Assembly: GCA_016184235.1 (NCBI GenBank)
Contig: JACPDC010000103.1
Location: 1 to 10,753 of the forward strand
Direction of reading: 5' to 3'
Length of the DNA stretch: 10,753 bases
DNA from: Deltaproteobacteria bacterium
GTDB taxonomy: Bacteria > Desulfobacterota > Binatia > UBA9968
Below, piece after piece: positions 1 to 6,264 of this stretch (position 1 is its first letter; each line of letters begins with the position of its first letter). The notes beneath the pieces are model-generated. The model was not told the origin of the DNA, did not search any database, and was given only the letters and a program-made list of their open reading frames with translations. Position numbers and translations under genes: made by a program.

Positions 1-1
1 G

Positions 2-1435
2 CTTGCCACCGTAGGTCTGGCCGAGGGGGCGGTCCGGGAAAGCAAGGATCGCATCCGCGCGGCGGTCAAGAACTGCGGCTACTCCTTTCCGACCAAGAAA
101 ATCACGATCAATCTGGCGCCGGCCGACATCAAGAAAGAAGGCTCCGCTTATGATCTGCCGATGGCGGTCGGGATCCTGGCGGCCGAAGGGCTCGTTCAAA
201 AAGACCGGCTCAAAGATTATCTGCTGGCCGGGGAGCTTTCTCTAGACGGAGAGATCAAGCCTATTCGCGGCGGCCTCCCTATCGCCGTGGCGGCAAAAAG
301 AGAGAAGCTCAAAGGCATTATCCTGCCGGAAACGAACAGCCCTGAGGCGGCCGTCATTGAAGACATCGAGGTGCTCGCGGCCCAACGGCTGCCCCAGGTC
401 GTCGAGTTCCTCAACGGCGAAAAGGGCCTCACGCAGACCAGGGTGGATCTGGCCGGACTGTTCCATCTGCACTGCCAGTACGATTCGGACTTTAACGACG
501 TCAAAGGGCAGCAGCATGTAAAACGCGCATTGGAGGTGGCTGCCGCCGGCGCCCACAACGTCATCCTGGTGGGGCCGCCGGGATCGGGCAAAACCATGCT
601 GGCCAAAAGGCTGCCCACCATTCTCCCGGACCTGACGCTCACGGAGGCGCTCGAATGCACCAAGATCCACAGCGTCATGGGCCTGCTGGACGGCCGTCCC
701 ATTATCGCGACCCGCCCGTTCCGCTCCCCGCACCACACGATCTCCGACGCCGGGCTCGTAGGGGGCGGGAGTGTTCCCAAGCCGGGCGAGGTCTCGCTGG
801 CGCACAACGGGGTGCTCTTTCTCGACGAGCTGCCGGAGTTCAAGCGCAACGTCCTGGAAGTCCTCCGCCAGCCCCTGGAGGACGGAAACATCACGGTGTC
901 GCGCGCGGTGGGATCGATCAACTACCCGGCAAGCTTCATGCTGGTCGCGGCGATGAACCCTTGCCCCTGCGGATTTTTTACCGACCCTCAGAAAGAATGC
1001 GGCTGCACGGCTCCACAGATTCAAAGATACCGCTCCAAGGTCTCCGGCCCGCTGCTCGACAGAATCGACATCCAGGTGGAAGTGCCGGGGCTGCGCTACC
1101 AGGAGCTGGCCACCCGCAATCCCGGCGAGCCCTCCACGCTCGTCCGCCAAAGGGTCAACGAGGCGCGCGCCAGGCAGCTCAAGCGCTTCGAGAAGAGAAA
1201 CCTCCACGCCAATGCCCAGATGGGAGCAAAAGATATCAAGCGCTACTGCGGCGTGAAGCCGGGAGCGGAAAAGCTCCTGGAGACGGCGATCGACAAGCTG
1301 GGCTTAAGCGCCCGGGCCTACAGCCGCATCTTAAAGGTAGGAAGAACCATCGCCGACCTGGAAGGCTCCGAGGAGATCCAGCCCGCCCACATCTCCGAGG
1401 CGATCCAGTATCGGAGTCTGGACCGGAGATTATAG
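2..1435 (+). CDS. comM: YifB/ComM family Mg-chelatase-like AAA+ ATPase, 5' partial
   Basis: The frame is open from the left edge, so the ATG at 161 is internal. The upstream codons (VGLAEGAVRESKDR, then NLAPADIKKEGSAYDLP) are typical of the YifB N-terminal ChlI domain. About 477 residues are visible of a family length near 510, so roughly 30 are missing. Seen: Walker A GPPGSGKT at 572-595, Walker B LFLDELPEF near 820-846, a cysteine cluster CPCGFF...CGC around 960-1008, and the C-terminal Mg-chelatase helical domain ending LSARAYSRILKVGRTIADL...YRSLDRRL. The related ComM is known as a hexameric helicase that promotes branch migration during natural transformation. YifB proteins in other taxa are less well characterised, so a role in DNA recombination is family knowledge, not shown here. 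The stop overlaps the stop of the convergent gene. It appears unrelated to the neighbouring catabolic genes. Confidence 0.95.
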   Translation, partial: LATVGLAEGAVRESKDRIRAAVKNCGYSFPTKKITINLAPADIKKEGSAYDLPMAVGILAAEGLVQKDRLKDYLLAGELSLDGEIKPIRGGLPIAVAAKREKLKGIILPETNSPEAAVIEDIEVLAAQRLPQVVEFLNGEKGLTQTRVDLAGLFHLHCQYDSDFNDVKGQQHVKRALEVAAAGAHNVILVGPPGSGKTMLAKRLPTILPDLTLTEALECTKIHSVMGLLDGRPIIATRPFRSPHHTISDAGLVGGGSVPKPGEVSLAHNGVLFLDELPEFKRNVLEVLRQPLEDGNITVSRAVGSINYPASFMLVAAMNPCPCGFFTDPQKECGCTAPQIQRYRSKVSGPLLDRIDIQVEVPGLRYQELATRNPGEPSTLVRQRVNEARARQLKRFEKRNLHANAQMGAKDIKRYCGVKPGAEKLLETAIDKLGLSARAYSRILKVGRTIADLEGSEEIQPAHISEAIQYRSLDRRL

Positions 1436-2371
1436 AGAGCCGGTTCGGCGCCTCATCTCTTTTATCAGCGAGTCTATAAACCCCTCATCGTCGAGCCCCT
1501 TTACCCAGTGAAGGTCCCATAGAGCAAGGGGATCCAATCCCTTGGCCCCAGGGTATTCCAGGGTGGCGATCTCATAGCTGTTGGCGATCGCCTGAGGCGT
1601 CGGGTAAGGCTGAGGCTTGAGTCCCTTTACGATGGCGTCAAATTGTCTTTCCATCTCCGCCATGCTCCTGATCTTCATCCGCTTCATCGGCTCCGCCGAG
1701 ACAATCTTCAGCGCCTCATCCCGCCGGTAAATCATCAAGCAGATCGCGTGCGCCACCGCCTTGACATAATCCCTCAGAAGCTCCGGGTTTTCTCCGGCGA
1801 ACACGGACTGACAGGCCTGCGCGAAATGGCCGACGATGGGAATTTCCGGCACCGGGAGAACCTTCAGTCCGGCAGCCAGCGCCTCAGGCAGGTAAAGCGG
1901 CGAGAGAAAAACCCCGATGCATTCTCCAGACGCCACCTTTTTCCATTGTCCCCACCTGCCGACCTCGCTGTCCTTGACAAGCAGCGTCCGGACCTCTCTT
2001 TCCAGTCCCATCATCCTCAACCAGAGAGCGACGGCATGGGGCTGCCCGGATGATCGGACAGCCAGGATCTTGCCTTTGAATTCTTCCGGCCCTTGGACAC
2101 GGCCGGGAACCACCAGCTCTAAGTTTCCTCCTCTGCTGGGAGCGCAAAACATGGTGATCTTCCTGCCTTTGGCGGCCTCCTCGTAGAGATATTCCAGATG
2201 CTCGATGATGATATCCGCGGAGCCGTTGAAGAGCGCACTCTCGTAGGCTTCGGTCCCCCGGATTTGCAGGACCTCGACATCGATGTCGTAATGGCGCGCC
2301 GCCATCTCCTGGATGCAGAAGATGACCGGGGCGCGGTCGTCGTCTCTGTAGGCCAGTCTTAAGCGCCGCAT
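1430..2371 (-). CDS. Leaderless NMT1/TauA-like substrate-binding-fold protein
   Basis: This 313-residue protein resembles the NMT1/THI5/TauA type of periplasmic binding protein. Supporting segments are the phase GSADIIIEHLEYLYEEAAKG (50-69), a hinge-like EEFKGKILAVRSSGQPHAVALW (first half about 97-108), and a helical C-terminal half with PELLRDYVKAVAHAI (196-210). Unlike its upstream neighbour it has no signal peptide: it starts MRRLRLAYRDDDRAP with no hydrophobic stretch. It is the last gene of the five-gene operon, 21 bases after the preceding stop and in the same frame, with only a weak purine-rich site (GAAAAAG) before its ATG. Its TAA overlaps the end of yifB by six bases. It may be a cytoplasmic binding-fold enzyme, for which 4,5-dihydroxyphthalate decarboxylase is a known leaderless precedent. 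It may instead be a binding protein that has lost its leader. The ligand is unknown. Confidence 0.85.
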   Translation of the reverse strand: MRRLRLAYRDDDRAPVIFCIQEMAARHYDIDVEVLQIRGTEAYESALFNGSADIIIEHLEYLYEEAAKGRKITMFCAPSRGGNLELVVPGRVQGPEEFKGKILAVRSSGQPHAVALWLRMMGLEREVRTLLVKDSEVGRWGQWKKVASGECIGVFLSPLYLPEALAAGLKVLPVPEIPIVGHFAQACQSVFAGENPELLRDYVKAVAHAICLMIYRRDEALKIVSAEPMKRMKIRSMAEMERQFDAIVKGLKPQPYPTPQAIANSYEIATLEYPGAKGLDPLALWDLHWVKGLDDEGFIDSLIKEMRRRTGSL

Positions 2372-2392
2372 AGCTTTTTCAGGCGCCGCAGC

Positions 2393-3409
2393 CTACCGTC
2401 CGTGCAGCCGGGTGAAGAAACCTTCGCTCTCGAGCTCTCGGAGCAGCGTGAGATCGAGAAACTCCGACGCCTTTCGACCTTTGAGCTGGGGATAGGTGAA
2501 GCTCAGATCCTCGATGTCGTTCTGGATCGCCTCTTCGCGGGGGAAGGGCCTGACGGGTATGGAGTTGAGCAGATAATTTCTGTGCATGGACTCCAACAGC
2601 CTGGGATCATCCACCTTCATGTACTTGCGGTAGACTCGGAATGCCTGTTCCCTGTTGTTGCGGCCGATCCACGTCCCCTCGGCCAGTGCCATGATAAAGG
2701 CCTTGAGATCCCGGGGGCGCTCTTTTAACAGCTGGCGGCTGGTCGCGATATCGCTGCCCGTGGTGTAGACTCCCGCCTCGAGAAAATCAGCCAGCACGGA
2801 GATCTTCTGGCCCCTCAGCTCCAGTTGCAGGATGTTATCCGCGGTGCCGATCGTGGCATCGATCTTCCCCTGCAGCATGATCAGCAGCCGCCTGTCGGAC
2901 TCGCTCAGACCGGTCGGTATCAGGTGGACATCTCTGCCGGGCTGCAGGCCGAGCTTCGGCAGGAGCCGCTGGAGGGCGTAGTCGGAGCCGGCGCCGATCC
3001 GGCTCGAGCCGATCACCTTGCCTCTCAATTCCTGAATCGAAGTGATCGACGGGCGGGCGATCAGCTTGTATCCGATGGCCCCGAGGCTGGCGATGATGAC
3101 CACGGGCGCGCCGCGCGCCGCCGCGCCTACCGCCGAGGAGCCCGAGGCCGCGATCACCTGAACGCTGCCGCCGAGCAGCGCGTTTACCGAGATGACCCCG
3201 GAGGCGATATAGACCAGGTTGACCTCAATCCCGTATTTCTCGAAGATGCCGAGATCCTTCGCGATCCACAGCGGGGCCCGCGTGCCGGAAACCGACGCGT
3301 AGGAGATGGTCAGCGGCTCCGATTTCTTGTCCTGGGCGTGATCCGATGCCGTGAGGGACAGAAACAGACCGAGCCAGGCAGTGCGATAGAGCCATTTTGC
3401 CTTTTTCAT
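2393..3409 (-). CDS. NMT1/TauA-like periplasmic substrate-binding protein
   Basis: This 338-residue protein begins with a Sec-type signal peptide: basic MKKAK, a hydrophobic core TAWLGLFLSLTA (10-21), and likely cleavage between residues 21 and 25. The mature protein opens with the family hallmark PLWIAKDLGIFEKYGIEV (46-63). Further typical segments are the GGSVQVIAASG stretch, ELRGKVIGSSRIGAGSDYALQ, and a C-terminal helical lobe. Such proteins deliver small organic acids, sulfonates or nitrogen compounds to an ABC importer in the periplasm. The ligand cannot be read from sequence. It follows the aldolase gene by 20 bases and precedes a second NMT1-like gene by 21. The start region carries a perfect 14-base tandem duplication that includes the AAAAAGG ribosome-binding site and the ATG. 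No matching NMT1-type permease or ATPase lies in the window. Confidence 0.92.
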   Translation of the reverse strand: MKKAKWLYRTAWLGLFLSLTASDHAQDKKSEPLTISYASVSGTRAPLWIAKDLGIFEKYGIEVNLVYIASGVISVNALLGGSVQVIAASGSSAVGAAARGAPVVIIASLGAIGYKLIARPSITSIQELRGKVIGSSRIGAGSDYALQRLLPKLGLQPGRDVHLIPTGLSESDRRLLIMLQGKIDATIGTADNILQLELRGQKISVLADFLEAGVYTTGSDIATSRQLLKERPRDLKAFIMALAEGTWIGRNNREQAFRVYRKYMKVDDPRLLESMHRNYLLNSIPVRPFPREEAIQNDIEDLSFTYPQLKGRKASEFLDLTLLRELESEGFFTRLHGR

Positions 3410-3420
3410 TTTGCCTTTTT
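3393..3420. repeat. Perfect 14-base tandem duplication over a translation start
   Basis: On the plus strand the unit CATTTTGCCTTTTT occurs twice in direct succession (3393-3406 and 3407-3420). Read on the minus strand it is AAAAAGGCAAAATG, so each copy has a ribosome-binding site and an ATG. The first ATG (3409) begins the binding protein. The second lies in another frame because 14 is not a multiple of three. Confidence 0.9.
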
Positions 3421-3429
3421 ACTTTCTAT

Positions 3430-4164
3430 CTAATAGTGCTCGCCTTCTTTGAGGGCCTTGATCGACGCGCGGATCCTGGCCTTCGACCCGATCCTGTGTT
3501 TGTAGAGGAGGAACGGCCACGCGCGGTACGGATTCTCCAGCCTGGCGTTTACCCTTCCCCGGCCGGCATCCGGCAGAGGCTTCGGCGTCGTGAAACTCAT
3601 GAGCAGAAGCTGGTCCTGGCAGGCCCTTTCCAGCTGGATCGCGGAGATCGAGGTCCCTTCGATTCCCGGCCCGACGACGACGCAGCCGTGACCGCGCAGC
3701 AGAACGGCATAATGGCTCGCGAGCGCGTCCGCCATTCGCCGGGCCAAGTTTTCGCTGCTGATCCCGTGACTGTCAGGAAAGATCGGAAGCCCGTCGGCAA
3801 AGATCCGCGCCTCGCGGTTAAACGGAACCAGGCCGGTATCGAGGAGACCCAGCAGGATCGAGTAGCGGGCATGGCAGTGAAGCACGCTGCCGACATCGGA
3901 CCGGCTCCGGTAAACGACGCTGTGTATCGGAGTCTCCGAGGGGATCGGCCCCTTGCCGGCGATCCGTCGCCCGGCAAAATCAACCGTGCAGATATCTTTG
4001 GGCCCGGCGAGGACGCCGGCGAATCTCGGATTGATCAAAAAGCTCTCTGTTCCCGGAATACGCGCGCTGAGATGGCCCGAGCCTGACAAAACTCCTTCCC
4101 CGGTCAGGACCTGCAATCCCTCCACCAGGCGGCGCTTCAAATCCCGGATGGTATTTTTCTTCAC
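3430..4164 (-). CDS. Class II aldolase/adducin family protein (aldolase or decarboxylase)
   Basis: This is a 244-residue class II aldolase-fold enzyme. The metal and catalytic set looks intact: Glu77 in PSETPIH, His96 and His98 in VLHCHA, and His159 in LLRGHGCVVVG. The phosphate/carboxylate-loop region reads SGSGHLSARIPG (27-38), with GH in place of the GN of sugar-phosphate aldolases. That variant is reminiscent of the subgroup that decarboxylates hydroxy-carboxy-muconic semialdehydes or dihydroxyphthalate. Family knowledge: these enzymes use a divalent metal to stabilise an enediolate during retro-aldol cleavage or decarboxylation. With a ring-cleaving dioxygenase nearby, decarboxylation of a ring-fission product or of an aromatic acid is a reasonable inference, not a demonstration. 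The start is GTG, supported by GAGGG six bases upstream. The gene sits between two binding-protein genes with 20-21-base gaps. Confidence 0.9.
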   Translation of the reverse strand: MKKNTIRDLKRRLVEGLQVLTGEGVLSGSGHLSARIPGTESFLINPRFAGVLAGPKDICTVDFAGRRIAGKGPIPSETPIHSVVYRSRSDVGSVLHCHARYSILLGLLDTGLVPFNREARIFADGLPIFPDSHGISSENLARRMADALASHYAVLLRGHGCVVVGPGIEGTSISAIQLERACQDQLLLMSFTTPKPLPDAGRGRVNARLENPYRAWPFLLYKHRIGSKARIRASIKALKEGEHY

Positions 4165-4170
4165 GATCCG

Positions 4171-4175
4171 CCCTC
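4171..4175 (-). promoter_or_regulatory. Ribosome-binding site fixing the GTG start of the aldolase gene
   Basis: On the minus strand the sequence is GAGGG followed by six bases and then GTG at 4164. No ATG gives a full class II aldolase N-terminus here, so this site supports the non-ATG start. Confidence 0.65.
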
Positions 4176-4185
4176 GCGCCTCTCG

Positions 4186-5289
4186 CTACCTTCCCATGGC
4201 CTCATCGATCACCTTGAATGCCCCCTGGAGATCCCTGAATTCCGCCCTATAAACGGGCATGAATTTGTCGCCGGTCTTGGGCTTGTAGCCTTGAACGGCA
4301 GGGTCTATAGGCACATCTTCCCTTAAACTGAAGACGGGGTCTATGCGCAGGAAGAGCCTTTGATAATGGGTCTGGCCTTCCCGGGAAAGGAGCCAATTGA
4401 CGAATACCCTCGTCGCATTGGGATGGGGCGCGCGGTTCATGATGCTGAGCGAGCCCTGGGTCGCGCGCATGTAGATTCCTTCCTTGAACGCCCGCGGCTC
4501 AAACCGCGCCAGAGGCAGCCCTTGCCTCATGGCCGTTTGAAGATCACCTGCGGAGGGGGCAAGGCCGACAGCGAATCTCCCCACTGCCAGCCAGTCCACG
4601 AGCTGGCGGCTATCTCGCGACAGGGCGATCTCCATCTCGCCGAACAGGAGTCTCAAGAACTTGGGGCCCAGATCCGGATGGTAGTAGGCGAACTGAAGGA
4701 GCCCGCTGGGGAAACCGGGCAGCTTGGGATCCATCGCCACGATCCTGCCTTTCCACTTGGGCTTGAGCAGATCCCAATAGGAAGTAAACTCTTTCGGCTC
4801 CACGAGCTTGCTGTTGTAAGCCATGTCCGAGCGGACCACGCCTTCAAAGACGAGGATGTATTTGCCTTCCGGATCGGCGTAATGGTGCTGTCTCTGAATC
4901 CAGCGCGACTTATCCACGACCTCAGGCAAAAGCAAAAAAGCTGGAGCCGGCTCGAGCATTTTAGCCGGGTAGAAAACGTCCGAGGGGGTGCCCGCAGAGC
5001 CCAGGTAGATGTCGGCGAAATCTTTTCCGGCCCTCCGTTCGGCCATAATCCTCGAGCTAAGCTCGCCGCCCCGGCCCGTGACCCCCGTGACCTTGATCCC
5101 CGGGTAGCGCCTGCTGAACTCGCCGAAGAGCTTATCGAAGGGGCCCCTCGTGTGGTAGGCGGTGATTTGCCCTTCCCTTTTCGCCTCCTCCTGGACCCTT
5201 TCCCACTCCGCCTCCCAGCCCGGCCCGGGCTCGCCGGCCTGTAGAGCGCCCGGGAAAAAGAGGGCCGCGATCAAGAAACAAAGCCTCAT
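4186..5289 (-). CDS. Periplasmic extracellular solute-binding protein, Fe(III)/family 1-like
   Basis: This 367-residue protein has a signal peptide (MRLCFLIAALFFPGALQA, cleavage near residue 18). The mature part follows the FbpA/AfuA/PotD-like plan: EWERVQEEAKREGQITAYH (29-47), GRGGELSSRIMAERRAGKDFADI (72-94), MAYNSKLVEPKEFTSYWDLL (156-175), KWKGRI (178-183), and HPNATRVFVNWLLSREGQ (289-306). At the place where ferric binding proteins usually carry the iron-ligating tyrosine pair, this protein reads GLAPSAGD (242-249). An organic solute is therefore more likely than ferric iron. A matching ATPase type is encoded at the right edge of the window, in the other minus-strand operon, so the two could be partners. 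It is the second gene of the operon, 21 bases after the heme-oxygenase-like gene, with GGGAAGGG five bases before the ATG. Confidence 0.92.
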   Translation of the reverse strand: MRLCFLIAALFFPGALQAGEPGPGWEAEWERVQEEAKREGQITAYHTRGPFDKLFGEFSRRYPGIKVTGVTGRGGELSSRIMAERRAGKDFADIYLGSAGTPSDVFYPAKMLEPAPAFLLLPEVVDKSRWIQRQHHYADPEGKYILVFEGVVRSDMAYNSKLVEPKEFTSYWDLLKPKWKGRIVAMDPKLPGFPSGLLQFAYYHPDLGPKFLRLLFGEMEIALSRDSRQLVDWLAVGRFAVGLAPSAGDLQTAMRQGLPLARFEPRAFKEGIYMRATQGSLSIMNRAPHPNATRVFVNWLLSREGQTHYQRLFLRIDPVFSLREDVPIDPAVQGYKPKTGDKFMPVYRAEFRDLQGAFKVIDEAMGR

Positions 5290-5310
5290 TTCATCCCTTC
5301 CCTGCGCTGC

Positions 5311-6120
5311 TCACTTCCCGCTCTCCGCCTGCAGCGCCGCCTGATAGAAGGCGTCATAGGTGACCCACTGCTTTGCCTGGCTTCTCTTCAGATGAAGCCA
5401 GATGGCCCGCTGCGCCTCCGGGGTGACGGCGCGGCTCAAAACGATCTGCTCTCCCAGCTTTCCGTGATCCTGATCCGCCTCGCCATGGGCGGTGAAAAAC
5501 TCCAAGGCCTCAGGCCGGATGCGATATTTATCCCTGAGCGCCTCAGCCCAGACGGGATGAACCAGCGCGTTAATCTTCTCTCCCACTCGCAGATTGGCCG
5601 GGAGGTCACCCACATTTTGTTTCATGGACTTGTACCGCTCCGCGTCCAGAACAACCTGCATGAGTGGTGAAGGCTCTGATCTACTGACCTCGTCTCTGTC
5701 CAGCCCCAGGCCCTCGCAGAATCTCAGCCACAGCTCGGGATGGCTCGGGTATTTTCCCCCGGCCAGATCCTCGCCGGACTCCGAGATCAAGACCTTGAGT
5801 TGCTCCTGCAGCTCCTCCAGAGTCGGCGCCGTGGCTACGATGTAGGCGTCGTTGCGAAGCGTTTGAACCTTGGCGTGGTAGTCCTGTTTCGCCCAGGCCT
5901 GGAGCTGCTGGATCGTCCATTCCCCGCGCACGAGCTTCACACAAAACGGGTGGTTGATCTTGGTGTGATGGGCGAGCACCGTCTCCGAGACCAGTTCGAG
6001 GAACCTGTGCGGCGGGAGAGATTCTCCCGGTGGATCGGGAAAACGGGGATGGCTCCAGGGAGTTTTTATCTCCCGGTACATTTTCCGCACCCGATCCCTC
6101 AGTTCAGCGATGGAAGCCAT
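5311..6120 (-). CDS. Heme-oxygenase-like (TenA/CADD-type) iron-dependent redox enzyme
   Basis: I set the start at 6120 (269 residues) because GGAGGTG lies seven bases upstream. The frame stays open to an ATG at 6297, but that would run across the divergent promoter region and into the opposite gene, and its extra 59 residues look non-coding. The protein is all-helical with the layout of TenA/PqqC relatives. Visible features are HPFCVKLVRGEWTIQQLQAW (57-76), QDYHAKVQTLRND (79-91), SESGEDLAGG...HPELWLRFCEGLGL (113-140), a glutamate at 181, and His212-x3-Asp216-x2-His219. The last pattern matches the metal-binding helix of heme-oxygenase-like di-metal oxidases such as CADD and UndA. True TenA thiaminases and PqqC lack this metal site. 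Family chemistry is O2-dependent oxidation, C-C cleavage or N-oxygenation. The substrate here is unknown. It is the first gene of the five-gene operon. Confidence 0.88.
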   Translation of the reverse strand: MASIAELRDRVRKMYREIKTPWSHPRFPDPPGESLPPHRFLELVSETVLAHHTKINHPFCVKLVRGEWTIQQLQAWAKQDYHAKVQTLRNDAYIVATAPTLEELQEQLKVLISESGEDLAGGKYPSHPELWLRFCEGLGLDRDEVSRSEPSPLMQVVLDAERYKSMKQNVGDLPANLRVGEKINALVHPVWAEALRDKYRIRPEALEFFTAHGEADQDHGKLGEQIVLSRAVTPEAQRAIWLHLKRSQAKQWVTYDAFYQAALQAESGK

Positions 6121-6127
6121 GCGCGGC

Positions 6128-6134
6128 CACCTCC
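6128..6134 (-). promoter_or_regulatory. Ribosome-binding site deciding the start of the heme-oxygenase-like gene
   Basis: The minus strand reads GGAGGTG, seven bases before the ATG at 6120. It is one of the strongest Shine-Dalgarno matches in the window and favours this start over the distal in-frame ATG at 6297. Confidence 0.75.
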
Positions 6135-6152
6135 GGTTCCGTACTGCATCAG

Positions 6153-6182
6153 CCAATAGCTTATCAAGAATCGGGCTGTCAA
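6153..6182 (-). promoter_or_regulatory. Candidate sigma-70 promoter for the five-gene minus-strand operon
   Basis: On the minus strand a perfect TTGACA (6182-6177) is followed after 18 bases by TATTGG (6158-6153), a weak -10 match (three of six). The position suits a short leader before the ribosome-binding site at 6128-6134. The -35 is strong, the -10 and spacing are not. Lineage-specific promoter rules could differ. Confidence 0.4.
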
Positions 6183-6201
6183 GGAGACGGTATGGCTGAG
6201 A

Positions 6202-6230
6202 TTGACAAGGCGGAACGTACGACTTATATG
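6202..6230 (+). promoter_or_regulatory. Candidate sigma-70 promoter for the dehydrogenase-like gene
   Basis: A perfect TTGACA at 6202-6207 is followed at the optimal 17-base spacing by TATATG at 6225-6230 (four of six matches). The predicted transcript would start near 6237, giving a leader of about 28 bases to the ATG at 6265. It stands back to back with the opposite TTGACA, 19 bases away, so both promoters could share one regulator. Confidence 0.5.
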
Positions 6231-6264
6231 AGAGCCCGAGACCGTCCGGAATCATCCCTTTCCT

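Larger units (their letters stand above)
6121..6264. other. Divergent intergenic control region
   Basis: These 144 bases separate the start of the five-gene minus-strand operon from the plus-strand dehydrogenase-like gene. They hold two outward-facing TTGACA boxes (6177-6182 minus, 6202-6207 plus), which form an inverted pair TGTCAA-N19-TTGACA. No regulator gene lies next to it in the window, and I see no riboswitch-like fold. Confidence 0.6.

Noticed and set aside
242..1207. Long minus-strand open frame of 321 codons opposite the yifB gene
   Set aside because: It is a mirror of the GC-rich codon pattern of yifB and its translation has no recognisable domain. The plus-strand protein is unmistakable.
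1439..1449. GCCG-GTT-CGGC hairpin as terminator after yifB
   Set aside because: The stem is only four base pairs and no run of T follows closely.
2393..2395. TAG as a recoded (for example pyrrolysine) codon joining the two NMT1-like genes
   Set aside because: No supporting stem-loop or recoding gene is visible, the next gene has its own ATG, and other gaps in this operon also keep frame by their 21-base length. Kept only as an alternative in the findings.
4360..5244. Plus-strand open frame of 294 codons opposite the solute-binding protein
   Set aside because: Antisense shadow with no family motifs or ribosome-binding site.
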